NCBI GenBank assembly: GCA_905479885.1
Contig: CAJQOE010000036.1
Coordinates: 1 to 9,730, forward strand
DNA length: 9,730 nt
Direction: 5' to 3'
Source: an uncultured Rickettsiaceae bacterium
GTDB lineage: Bacteria; Pseudomonadota; Alphaproteobacteria; Rickettsiales; Rickettsiaceae
Each line of letters begins with the position of its first letter. The stretch's first letter is position 1. A program made the position numbers and the translations under genes. This document shows, one piece after another, positions 1-6,931 of the stretch. The notes below the pieces were generated by a model. The model was not told where the DNA came from, made no database searches, and worked only from the letters and a program-made list of their open reading frames with translations.

Positions 1-147
1 TTTATAAATGAGTTCAGCTTTAAACATGTTTAAGAACTGCTTCCTATTCGGGTTCTCTCGATTTATGGGCTCTGCCTCATATTATCGATTTATCATGTTT
101 TATCATTTATTTAAGAACCAAATTAATAGCAAGAATAGGAATACATC
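1..147 (+). promoter_or_regulatory. Non-coding leader of the ABC transporter operon, with palindrome and alternating complementary blocks
   Basis: No convincing gene lies here. A perfect 14-bp palindrome, TTAAACATGTTTAA, covers 20-33. It is flanked by AGTTC (11-15) and GAACT (34-38), so 11-38 can form a hairpin with a 4-nt bulge. GGTTCT at 51-56 can pair either with AGAAC at 33-37 (five bases) or with AGAACC at 114-119 (six bases). TTTAAGAAC occurs twice, at 29-37 and 110-118. The palindrome could be an operator, or the blocks could form alternative RNA structures; neither is shown. AT-rich -10-like hexamers such as TATTAT (80-85) exist, but none has a good -35 at the right distance, so I do not assign a promoter. 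AGGA at 137-140 is the ribosome-binding site of the first gene. Confidence 0.4.
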
Positions 148-1176
148 ATGCAGTCTACTAGAACAAAAGTTACCACATCCACTGTAAATCATCAAATATC
201 AGCCATTTCTTGGTTGAGTAGTTTTATTTTATTGCTCATTACTATTTTTTTATTAGGACAAAGCAACATAGCTTTTGCTGAGGATAAGAAATTGATTGCT
301 ATAACTGAGATTGTTGAGCATCCATCGCTTGAGCAGGCAAAGCGAGGTATTATTGATGTGTTGCAAGAAAATGGTTATGAGTTAGGACGCAATCTTGAAA
401 TAACACACAAAAATGCGCAAGGAGCAATAGCCAATGCGTTGTTGATCGCTAAGCAGTTTGTGTCTTTATCTCCTGATGCAATTGTGGCAATTTCTACTCC
501 ATCAGCCCAGGCTGCGATCAAAGCGGTGAGTGGCACTAATATACCACTTGTTTTTTCCTCTGTTACAGATCCGGTTGCGGCAGGACTGGTAGCAAAAATT
601 GATCTTCCAGAGGCTAATATCACGGGTGCTATAGATTATCCATTAATCGATGAAGAAATTGCATTAATACAAAAATTATTACCACATGCAAAAACTATAG
701 GTTTCCTTTACAGCGCTGGTGAGGCAAATTCAGTTAAGACTATTGATCTGATGAAAAAAGCAACTCAAGGAAAGTTTGAATATATTGATTCTCAAATAGC
801 TAACTCCAATCAACTTGGCCAAGCAATTACAGCTCTTGTTGGTCGTGTTGATGCTATTTATATCCCATCAGATAACACTGTTTTTTCTGCTATGCCCAAG
901 TTGATACAAATGTCTAGAAAGTACAAAATTCCGGTATTTTCAAGCGACCCAGATTCAGTAGAGCAAGGTGTTTTAGCATGTATTGGTTATACACAATATG
1001 AAGTAGGCAGGACCGCAGGGCGATTGCTAGTTAGGATATTAGCTGGTGAGCGAAACCTAACAATCCAGAAACCACAAATAGCTCAAATTTTTATTAATAA
1101 GGATTCGGCGGATATTATGGGGGTTGAGCTTCCTGAAGAGTTGCTTGGAATAAAGACAACTATTGTGGGTAAATAA
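148..1176 (+). CDS. ABC transporter substrate-binding protein, ABC_sub_bind (TrpX-like) family, first copy
   Basis: This 342-residue exported protein should capture a small solute in the periplasm and deliver it to the permease encoded two genes downstream. The N-terminus has a rather long polar stretch, a hydrophobic core at about residues 22-38 and a likely signal peptidase site after AFA (42-44). The mature part carries the two-lobed periplasmic-binding fold of the PF04392 family, with characteristic motifs NAQG (89-92), TPSAQ (117-121), VTDPVAA (139-145), GEANSVK (191-197), PSDNTV (240-245) and SSDPDSVEQG (265-274). Streptococcal TrpX members bind tryptophan, but ligands across the family vary, so the substrate here is unproven. 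No lipobox cysteine is seen, so it is probably soluble. The ATG is supported by AGGA seven bases upstream, and no other Met occurs before residue 202. A diverged paralogue follows after 2 nt. Confidence 0.9.
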   Translation: MQSTRTKVTTSTVNHQISAISWLSSFILLLITIFLLGQSNIAFAEDKKLIAITEIVEHPSLEQAKRGIIDVLQENGYELGRNLEITHKNAQGAIANALLIAKQFVSLSPDAIVAISTPSAQAAIKAVSGTNIPLVFSSVTDPVAAGLVAKIDLPEANITGAIDYPLIDEEIALIQKLLPHAKTIGFLYSAGEANSVKTIDLMKKATQGKFEYIDSQIANSNQLGQAITALVGRVDAIYIPSDNTVFSAMPKLIQMSRKYKIPVFSSDPDSVEQGVLACIGYTQYEVGRTAGRLLVRILAGERNLTIQKPQIAQIFINKDSADIMGVELPEELLGIKTTIVGK

Positions 1177-1178
1177 TT

Positions 1179-2108
1179 ATGCATAGAAAAATTTTGATAA
1201 ATCTTATATTTATTTGCCTTTGGTCGTTTACAAGTTTAGCTGAAACAAAAATTCTAATAACTGTAAATCAATTTGTTAGTCATATATCCTTAGATGCTGT
1301 ACATGATGGTCTTAATGAGGCTTTGCATAACCGTGAAGTTGTACCGGAGAGGGCTGCTATAATTGCTGGTAATGCACAAGGTAATATTAGTAATAGTGCA
1401 CAAATTTCAAAGCATCATGCATCATTTAAGCCTAAATTTATGGTGGCTATTGCAACTGCATCTGCGCAGACTAATTTAAAGGCAATGGGAAGTGATGCAA
1501 CTTTAGCTTTTGCGGCTGTAACTGATCCTAGTGCTGCGAATTTAACGGGGCATGATAATATCATTGGTGTGACAGATAACCCCCCTCTTGAGGAGCTAAT
1601 TGACTTAGCTATGCAAATTTTTCCTAAGTTGAAAACAGTTGGTGTGATTTCTAACTCTGGAGAGGTGAATTCAGTCAAGGTAACAGAAAATTTAAAAACT
1701 ATATTAGATAAACATGGTATAAAACTCAAAAAAGTTTCTATAGCTAGTTCTAATGACATTAAAAATGCGATGAATAAACTAATTGGTGAGGTGGATTTTA
1801 TTTACTTACCACAAGATAATTCAGTCGTTTCTGCGCTTGATAACCTTGCAAGTATCAGCAGAGCTACTAAGACACCATTGCTTGCAAGTGATCCAACTTT
1901 GGTTGATAAAGGAGTCCTTATGGCTCTTGGTGCGAATTATTTTAAAAGTGGTGAGCAGCTAGGAAATATGATTGCAGACCTTATGGATAGCAAAATTTTA
2001 GAGCAACCAATTCAAAGCACTACTGCAAAAGAATTAAAAATTAACAAGCAATTAGCTGCAGAATTTGGTATAGATATTCCAAAAACTTTAGTTGAAGGAG
2101 ATAGATAA
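1179..2108 (+). CDS. ABC transporter substrate-binding protein, ABC_sub_bind (TrpX-like) family, second copy
   Basis: This 309-residue periplasmic binding protein is a paralogue of the preceding gene. A short signal peptide has a hydrophobic core at about residues 5-18 and probable cleavage after SLA (19-21). Matching motifs are NAQG (65-68), TASAQ (93-97), VTDPSAA (114-120), GEVNSVK (161-167), PQDNSV (211-216) and ASDPTLVDKG (236-245). The framework is shared with the first copy, but the motif residues differ: TPSAQ to TASAQ, GEAN to GEVN, PSDN to PQDN and SSDPDS to ASDPTL. The two proteins may therefore bind different or related ligands and share one permease; this is inference. Only 2 nt separate the genes and the Shine-Dalgarno match is weak (GTGGGT, 1165-1170), which suggests translational coupling. 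The stop codon abuts the permease start. Confidence 0.9.
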   Translation: MHRKILINLIFICLWSFTSLAETKILITVNQFVSHISLDAVHDGLNEALHNREVVPERAAIIAGNAQGNISNSAQISKHHASFKPKFMVAIATASAQTNLKAMGSDATLAFAAVTDPSAANLTGHDNIIGVTDNPPLEELIDLAMQIFPKLKTVGVISNSGEVNSVKVTENLKTILDKHGIKLKKVSIASSNDIKNAMNKLIGEVDFIYLPQDNSVVSALDNLASISRATKTPLLASDPTLVDKGVLMALGANYFKSGEQLGNMIADLMDSKILEQPIQSTTAKELKINKQLAAEFGIDIPKTLVEGDR

Positions 2109-2969
2109 ATGAATCAATTACAGCTTCTGGGCGCTGTTGAGATAGGCTTGATTTACTCATTAGTAGCCATTGGGGTATATATTACGTTTAAAGTGATAGA
2201 TTTTCCTGACTTAACAGTTGATGGTAGTTTTACTTTGGGTGCGGCCGTTAGCTCTTCCATGATATATGCCGGATTTGACCCGTACCTTTCTACATTTGTT
2301 GCGATATTGTCTGGTGGCTTTGCAGGAATTATTACTGGCTACTTAAATGTGCGCTGGGATATTTTAGGATTGCTTGTGGGTATATTAACCATGACTACTC
2401 TGTATTCAATCAATTTGCGTATTATGGGGCGCCCTAATATAGCTATTATTGATTCTGATACGGTATTTGGTAGCTGGTCTATAATTGGCACTATATTAAT
2501 TGTAACAATTATCACTATAATATTATTAACTAGGTTTTTTGCTTCTGAGTTTGGTTTAGCGGTGCGGGCTGTTGGTATTAATCCTAAGGTTAGTAGTTCT
2601 TATGGTATAAACGTTGGAATAATGAAAATAGTAGCTTTAAGTATAAGTAATGGCATTGTAGCTTTTGCGGGCTCGTTATTTGCTCAGTCTCAGGGCTTTG
2701 CTGATATTTCAATGGGTACAGGTACAATTATTGTTGGCCTTGCTTCGGTTATTATCGGGGAAGCGCTAGTAAATCCTGAGCGTGTCTGGGTGTCTTTGCT
2801 TACTTGTGCGATTGGTTCCATTTTATATCGTGTAGCGATTGCTTTTGCCTTAAATGCTCATGATATTGGCCTTGAAGCTTCTGATTTAAATATGATAACA
2901 GCATTATTGGTAGCATTAACTATGATTTTTACAAAGCTCAGGAAGAAAAGAGGGGCTAGAAGCGTATGA
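2109..2969 (+). CDS. ABC transporter inner-membrane permease (BPD_transp_2 superfamily, TrpY-like)
   Basis: This 286-residue integral membrane protein is the likely channel subunit of the importer. Hydrophobic segments lie near residues 7-27, 41-54, 60-79, 85-101, 123-142, 171-191, 205-218, 226-247 and 262-274, so about eight or nine helices, as in the branched-chain amino acid/sugar permease group. The DFPDLTVDGSFTLGAA stretch (31-46) is typical of the permeases paired with ABC_sub_bind proteins. The segment GLAVRAVGINPKVSSSYGI (149-167) matches the cytoplasmic loop expected to contact the ATPase. The C-terminus is basic (KLRKKRGAR), in keeping with a cytoplasmic end. AAGGAG at 2095-2100 is a strong ribosome-binding site, the ATG directly follows the previous stop, and the 3' end overlaps the ATPase gene by four bases (ATGA). 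Confidence 0.92.
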   Translation: MNQLQLLGAVEIGLIYSLVAIGVYITFKVIDFPDLTVDGSFTLGAAVSSSMIYAGFDPYLSTFVAILSGGFAGIITGYLNVRWDILGLLVGILTMTTLYSINLRIMGRPNIAIIDSDTVFGSWSIIGTILIVTIITIILLTRFFASEFGLAVRAVGINPKVSSSYGINVGIMKIVALSISNGIVAFAGSLFAQSQGFADISMGTGTIIVGLASVIIGEALVNPERVWVSLLTCAIGSILYRVAIAFALNAHDIGLEASDLNMITALLVALTMIFTKLRKKRGARSV

Positions 2970-3718
2970 TAGAGTTAAAAGGTACTCATGTAGTTTTTAA
3001 TAAAGGTACTAAGATAGAAAATCATGTGTTGAAAGGCATTGATTTTAAAGTAATGGATGGTCAATTTGTAACTATTATAGGTGGTAATGGCGCTGGCAAG
3101 TCAACTTTGATGAATGTGCTTTCCGGCAATATAGTTCCTAATAAAGGTAAAGTATTTATAGATAGTCTTGATGTAACTCGCATGTCTACAGAAAATCGTG
3201 CTAGTATGGTTTCACGTGTGTTCCAGGATCCAATGATTGGTACATTTTCTGAGCTAACCATCGAAGAGAATATGAGCTTGGCCTCAAAGCGTGGGATTAG
3301 GCGTGGATTATCACTTAGTTTAAACTCGAAATTAAAAGAAAAATTTAAAGAAGCTCTGTCAGATATTGGTATTGGGTTAGAAGATCGTTTAGCAGATAAA
3401 GTCTCATCTTTATCTGGTGGTCAAAGGCAGGCATTAAGTTTAATAATGGCAACCCTGCTTGGTTCCAAGATATTGTTGCTTGATGAACATACAGCAGCGC
3501 TTGATCCTAAAATTGCTAATAAAATTATGCAATTAACTGATAAAATAGTAAAAAGACATAATTTAACCGCGCTAATGATAACCCATAGTATGTCTCAAGC
3601 ACTTGCATATGGTGACAGAACAGTTATGATGTATCATGGCAAGATAGTTCGTGATATGTATGGCGCAGAGCGCAAAAAGCTATCATCAGCTGATCTCGTT
3701 AAGTATTTTGATCTTTAA
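2966..3718 (+). CDS. ABC transporter ATP-binding protein of the TrpX-like import system
   Basis: This 250-residue cytoplasmic ATPase should power the importer. All nucleotide-binding elements are present: Walker A GGNGAGKST (39-47), Q-loop Gln87 in VFQDP, signature LSGGQ (149-153), Walker B ILLLDE with Asp173 and Glu174, D-loop ALD (178-180) and switch His207 in MITH. The residue after the catalytic Glu is His175, where many ABC ATPases have Pro; related ATPases of this transporter group often read DEHTAALDP, so this is a subfamily trait, not a defect. The start overlaps the permease stop and has GAGGGG (2950-2955) upstream. Gene order of binding protein(s), permease, ATPase is the usual one for this transporter class. 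The gene is complete, and 13 nt separate its stop from the peptidase gene. Confidence 0.94.
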   Translation: MIELKGTHVVFNKGTKIENHVLKGIDFKVMDGQFVTIIGGNGAGKSTLMNVLSGNIVPNKGKVFIDSLDVTRMSTENRASMVSRVFQDPMIGTFSELTIEENMSLASKRGIRRGLSLSLNSKLKEKFKEALSDIGIGLEDRLADKVSSLSGGQRQALSLIMATLLGSKILLLDEHTAALDPKIANKIMQLTDKIVKRHNLTALMITHSMSQALAYGDRTVMMYHGKIVRDMYGAERKKLSSADLVKYFDL

Positions 3719-3731
3719 ACGTAGGGTTACA

Positions 3732-5231
3732 ATGTCATCTAAAATAAATAATTATTCTAAATTAGAAAAGAAATTTGAAGAAATCACACATCTAGGAAAT
3801 ATTGCAATGATCGCTCATTGGGATGCAGCTACTATGTTACAAAAAGGTTCTGCGCCTAGTAAGCAAAAAGAAATGGCAACTTTTTCGTCTGTATTGCATC
3901 GCATGGAAACGTCACAAGAAATAGGTGATTTAATCGAAGGTTCGCTTGCAGAATTTGATCATCTTGATGATTGGCAGAGGTCAAATTTGGCTAATATCAA
4001 AAAGTCATATGATAACCAAATATGTATAACTTCTGAAATTCAGCATGAATATAGCATAGCTTCTGGCGAGTGTGAATTTACTTGGCGCCAGGCTAGAATT
4101 GATAATGATTTTCAAAAATTAGAACCTTACTTAGATCGGGTATTTGATTCAGTACGTCGTATTGCTGCTCTTAAGGCAGATCAATTGCTAAAATCTCCTT
4201 TAGATGTACTTATAGATACTTATGATCCAGAACGCACTAGCGTAGAAATCAAAAGTGTTTTTGACGTATTAAAAGCAGAGTTGCCATCTTTAATTAATAA
4301 AATTACTGAGAAGCAAGCTTCGGAGAAAATTATTCCATTAACAGAAAAAATTGATGAAGCAACACAAAAAGCCATTGGCCTTAAAGTAATCCAAAAGATG
4401 GGATTTGACTTAGATCGTGGGCGTTTAGATAAATCTGTGCATCCGTTTTGTATTGGATCTAATGATGATGTGCGCCTAACGACTCGTTATGACGAAAATA
4501 ATTTTTTATCTAGTTTATTTGGTGTTATTCACGAGACTGGTCATGGTTTATATCAACAAAATTTACCAGCTTCATACCGTAATCAGCCAGTTGGTCGTCC
4601 CAAGGGCATGGCTTTTCATGAAAGTCAGTCTTTGATTATGGAAAATCAGGCAGCTATATCAAAATCATTTATGCAATGTTTGTCTAAAATACTCAAAGAT
4701 GATTTTTCTTTGTCATCTGCGGAATATTCAGCAGAGAATTTATATGGTTTAGCCACTAGGGTAAAACCTAGTTTAATTCGAGTAGATGCAGACGAAGCCA
4801 CATATCCATTGCATGTAATTTTACGTTTTGAAATAGAAGAAGCAATAATTGAAGGAAATTTAAGGGCTGCTGACTTGCCAGAATTATGGAATAGTAAGAT
4901 GCAGGAATATCTAGGCATCACATCAGATACAGATTCTGATGGTTGTATGCAAGATGTTCATTGGCCTTCAGGTTCCCTTGGTTATTTTCCTTCATATACA
5001 AATGGTGCAATTATAGCCAGTATGTTGATGAAATCTGCTAAAGAAAAATATTCATCAATTGATTCGGAGTTAGAGCTAGGTAAATTTGATAGTTTAAACA
5101 CATATTTAACTGATAATTTAAGAAAATATGGATCATCAAAGATTTCTGCTGATTTATTGCATACTGCAACTGGTCATAAAACAGTGCAACCTATGATTTT
5201 TGTTGATTACCTAAAAAGCAAATATCTGTAG
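3732..5231 (+). CDS. Carboxypeptidase Taq-type metallopeptidase, family M32
   Basis: This probable cytosolic zinc carboxypeptidase removes residues from peptide C-termini; with 499 residues it is the usual family length. The M32 signature motifs are all visible in order: DVRLT (246-250), zinc site HETGH (267-271, with Glu268 catalytic), HESQS (296-300, Glu297 the third zinc ligand), IRVDAD (349-354) and GCMQDVHW (404-411). No signal peptide is present. An upstream in-frame ATG at 3651 would add 27 residues lying inside the ATPase gene. I prefer 3732 because it has AGGG five bases upstream and gives the normal N-terminus. The gene follows the transporter by 13 nt, so the two are probably co-transcribed, which fits peptide and amino acid scavenging. 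The peptide substrate and any direct link with the transporter are inferred. Confidence 0.93.
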   Translation: MSSKINNYSKLEKKFEEITHLGNIAMIAHWDAATMLQKGSAPSKQKEMATFSSVLHRMETSQEIGDLIEGSLAEFDHLDDWQRSNLANIKKSYDNQICITSEIQHEYSIASGECEFTWRQARIDNDFQKLEPYLDRVFDSVRRIAALKADQLLKSPLDVLIDTYDPERTSVEIKSVFDVLKAELPSLINKITEKQASEKIIPLTEKIDEATQKAIGLKVIQKMGFDLDRGRLDKSVHPFCIGSNDDVRLTTRYDENNFLSSLFGVIHETGHGLYQQNLPASYRNQPVGRPKGMAFHESQSLIMENQAAISKSFMQCLSKILKDDFSLSSAEYSAENLYGLATRVKPSLIRVDADEATYPLHVILRFEIEEAIIEGNLRAADLPELWNSKMQEYLGITSDTDSDGCMQDVHWPSGSLGYFPSYTNGAIIASMLMKSAKEKYSSIDSELELGKFDSLNTYLTDNLRKYGSSKISADLLHTATGHKTVQPMIFVDYLKSKYL

Positions 5232-5255
5232 TTTGTAGTAAATATTTAATACCAA

Positions 5256-5276
5256 AGCTGTGCAATATTTGCAGCT
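5256..5276 (+). terminator. Weak hairpin after the M32 gene, possible terminator
   Basis: TGCAA (5261-5265) pairs with TTGCA (5269-5273) around a TAT loop. AGC (5256-5258) can add three pairs with GCT (5274-5276) if two bases bulge out. No proper T-run follows (only ATTTTG some bases later), so this is at best a weak intrinsic terminator for the transporter-peptidase operon. With Rho as the next gene, Rho-dependent ending is equally possible. Confidence 0.25.
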
Positions 5277-5301
5277 AGTAGCATATTTTGATAGGAGGGT
5301 G

Positions 5302-5330
5302 TTGACAATTTGGATGATTGTTGATATCCT
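5302..5330 (+). promoter_or_regulatory. Probable sigma-70-type promoter for rho
   Basis: A perfect -35 hexamer TTGACA (5302-5307) is followed after exactly 17 bases by TATCCT (5325-5330), four of six matches to TATAAT. Transcription would begin near 5337 and leave a leader of about 160 nt before the rho ATG. The perfect -35 and ideal spacing make this the best promoter candidate in the window. A separate TATAAT at 5391-5396 has no matching -35 at a normal distance. Confidence 0.55.
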
Positions 5331-5336
5331 CTCGTC

Positions 5337-5496
5337 TGAGGTTAAGGGGTGTAGAGTTTCATTGCCCCTGCTGTTCCCAAAAATTTATATTATAATACTA
5401 AGGTCTAAATTTAAAGCTAGGTTGGCGCTTATTGCCAATGCTATAAAATTTCTTAAATCAAATATTCTATTTTAATTTTCCCCAATATAATAAATA
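5337..5496 (+). promoter_or_regulatory. Structured, then G-free, untranslated leader of rho
   Basis: The expected 5' untranslated region has two small stems: AGGGG (5345-5349) with CCCCT (5365-5369) around a 15-nt loop, and TTGGC (5422-5426) with GCCAA (5434-5438), extendable by AGC/GCT with a bulge. A further short CCTC/GAGG pairing (5328-5331 with 5338-5341) overlaps the promoter. From 5441 to 5498 there is no G at all. This order, folded RNA followed by unstructured G-free RNA, would suit control of rho by its own product, as known for the E. coli rho leader; here it is inference. A 71-codon open frame across 5260-5475 has no recognisable product and is not called as a gene. Confidence 0.4.
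5480..5489 (+). repeat. CCCCAATATA element ahead of rho (copy 1)
   Basis: The 10-mer CCCCAATATA ends 7 nt before the rho ATG, where a Shine-Dalgarno sequence would be expected but is absent. An identical 10-mer ends 3 nt before the queA ATG (7953-7962), another start without a Shine-Dalgarno sequence. Both copies are preceded by a TTTA-containing AT tract. Function is unknown and chance is possible. Confidence 0.35.
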
Positions 5497-6897
5497 ATGA
5501 CTAAACAACGTAAAGAGATTCTAAAGAAATCTGATAAAACCCCACAAAACAATCCCCCGAAAAATAATTCTCCAAAAAAAGCTCATACCCCACATGTAGA
5601 AGACGAAGTAAAAGCTATTAGTCAAGAAAGCAATGGGGTAACGGTCACATTAAAAGAGTTAAAGAAAAAATCTCCAGAAGAGCTACAAACCCAAGCAGAA
5701 TCTATGGGTATTGAAAATGTAAGCTCTCTATTAAAACAGGAGTTAGTATTCTCAATTTTGAAAAAAATTGTTGAACAAGGGGGGCAAATTTTTGGCGAAG
5801 GCGTTTTGGAAGTGTTACCAGATGGTTTTGGCTTTTTACGGTCTCCAGACGCTAATTACTTAGCTGGTCCAGATGATATTTATGTCTCACCAAGCCAAAT
5901 TCGTCGATTTGGTTTAAAAAAGGGTGATACTGTTGAAGGGCAGATTCGTGCTCCTAAATCCAGTGAGAGATATTTTGCTTTATTAAAGGTAAGCAAAGTT
6001 AATTTTGAGGATAATAATAATGCATATCACAGAGTGCATTTTGATAATTTAACACCGCTATATCCAGAAGAAAAATTAGCCCTAGAAGTAGAGACTGAAA
6101 CTAAAGAATTTAGCACAAGAACTATAGAGATGGTAGCTCCTATGGGCAAAGGGCAGAGAGCCCTTATCGTAGCGCCACCAAGGACTGGTAAAACAGTGCT
6201 ATTACAGAACATAGCACATGCAATTACTAGCAACCATCCAGAAGTATATTTGATGGTGTTATTGATTGATGAAAGGCCAGAAGAAGTAACCGATATGCAA
6301 AGATCTGTGAAGGGTGAAGTAGTAAGTTCGACATTCGATGAGCCAGCAGCAAGACACGTGCAATTAGCAGAGATGGTTATAGAGAAAGCAAAACGTTTGG
6401 TTGAACATAAGAAAGATGTTGTGATATTATTAGATTCCATAACCAGGTTAGCAAGAGCCTATAATACCGTGGTGCCGTCATCAGGTAAGGTGCTAACAGG
6501 GGGGGTTGATGCAAATGCACTACAAAGACCGAAGAGGTTCTTTGGTGCTGCGCGTAACATTGAGAATGGTGGATCGTTGACGATTATTGCAACTGCTTTG
6601 ATTGAAACTGGTTCTAGAATGGATGAAGTAATTTTTGAAGAGTTTAAAGGAACTGGTAACTCAGAGATCGTGCTTGATCGTAAAATTGCAGATAAAAGAA
6701 TTTATCCAGCAATTGATATTACAAAATCTGGAACAAGAAAAGAAGAGTTGTTGGTTGATCGCGCTACATTATCCAAGATGTGGGTGTTGCGTCGTATTAT
6801 TAATCCAATGGGAACTATTGATTCAATGGAATTCCTATTGAGTAAATTTAAGGAAACAAAAAATAATGCTGAGTTTTTTAACTCAATGAATTCTTAA
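5497..6897 (+). CDS. rho: Transcription termination factor Rho
   Basis: Rho is a hexameric RNA-dependent ATPase that ends transcription at Rho-dependent sites. This 466-residue copy is about 45 residues longer than E. coli Rho because of a polar K/N/P-rich extension (about residues 1-45). The N-terminal helical and RNA-binding regions follow, with the RNP1-like DGFGFLRSP (109-117). The ATPase core has Walker A APPRTGKT (226-233), catalytic Glu259 in LLIDERPEEVTDM, Walker B VVILLDS ending at Asp313, the conserved GGVDANALQRPKRFFGAARN region (335-354), and the C-terminal DRKIADKRIYPAIDI stretch (394-408). The gene looks intact. No Shine-Dalgarno sequence precedes the ATG. The DNA coding for the extension is C-rich and G-poor, so the mRNA start may itself be a Rho loading site. 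mdh follows after 34 nt. Confidence 0.98.
   Translation: MTKQRKEILKKSDKTPQNNPPKNNSPKKAHTPHVEDEVKAISQESNGVTVTLKELKKKSPEELQTQAESMGIENVSSLLKQELVFSILKKIVEQGGQIFGEGVLEVLPDGFGFLRSPDANYLAGPDDIYVSPSQIRRFGLKKGDTVEGQIRAPKSSERYFALLKVSKVNFEDNNNAYHRVHFDNLTPLYPEEKLALEVETETKEFSTRTIEMVAPMGKGQRALIVAPPRTGKTVLLQNIAHAITSNHPEVYLMVLLIDERPEEVTDMQRSVKGEVVSSTFDEPAARHVQLAEMVIEKAKRLVEHKKDVVILLDSITRLARAYNTVVPSSGKVLTGGVDANALQRPKRFFGAARNIENGGSLTIIATALIETGSRMDEVIFEEFKGTGNSEIVLDRKIADKRIYPAIDITKSGTRKEELLVDRATLSKMWVLRRIINPMGTIDSMEFLLSKFKETKNNAEFFNSMNS
5534..5595 (+). promoter_or_regulatory. Candidate rut site inside the start of rho
   Basis: In these 62 bases I count 21 C and only 2 G, in an AT-rich genome where C is otherwise scarce. 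Pyrimidine-C groups recur (ACCCC, ATCCCCC, TTCTCC, TACCCC), separated by A-rich runs. High C, low G and lack of structure define rut sites bound by the Rho primary site. With the G-free stretch at 5441-5498, the rho mRNA has a long Rho-binding-like segment around its start codon. Autoregulation is the inferred role. The alternative is that the composition simply reflects the Pro/Asn/Lys-rich codons there. Confidence 0.4.
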
Positions 6898-6920
6898 AAT
6901 AAAAACGAACAATAAATCTT

Positions 6921-6926
6921 AGGAGG
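6921..6926 (+). promoter_or_regulatory. Consensus Shine-Dalgarno of mdh
   Basis: A full AGGAGG lies five bases before the mdh ATG. It stands out because the neighbouring rho and queA starts have no Shine-Dalgarno match. It suggests strong translation of mdh from a transcript that may also carry rho; no separate mdh promoter is evident in the 34-nt gap. Confidence 0.75.
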
Positions 6927-6931
6927 ATTTT

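Noticed and set aside
26..187. 53-codon ATG frame overlapping the start of the first binding-protein gene
   Set aside because: It begins inside the palindrome, has no Shine-Dalgarno sequence or recognisable content, and overlaps a well-supported gene.
3651..3731. Upstream ATG extending the M32 peptidase by 27 residues
   Set aside because: It lies within the ATPase gene, lacks a good ribosome-binding site, and gives a longer N-terminus than the family norm. ATG 3732 has AGGG at ideal spacing.
5385..5399. TATAAT at 5391-5396 as a second rho promoter
   Set aside because: The nearest -35-like TTGCCC (5362-5367) is 23 nt away, too far for a sigma-70 promoter.
5260..5475. 71-codon open frame with GTG start between the M32 gene and rho, including an internal ATG at 5314 with AGGAGGG at 5293-5299
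   Set aside because: The product is not recognisable, the GTG has no ribosome-binding site, and the AGGAGGG lies 14 nt from the ATG, which is too far. The predicted promoter would start transcription downstream of that ATG.
6027..6440. 137-codon minus-strand open frame inside rho
   Set aside because: It is antisense to the conserved Rho core and resembles no known protein; it is a by-product of codon usage. The other minus-strand frames inside genes (375-623, 1415-1759, 3061-3261, 4646-4921 and 9152-9370) are likewise opposite or across well-supported genes.
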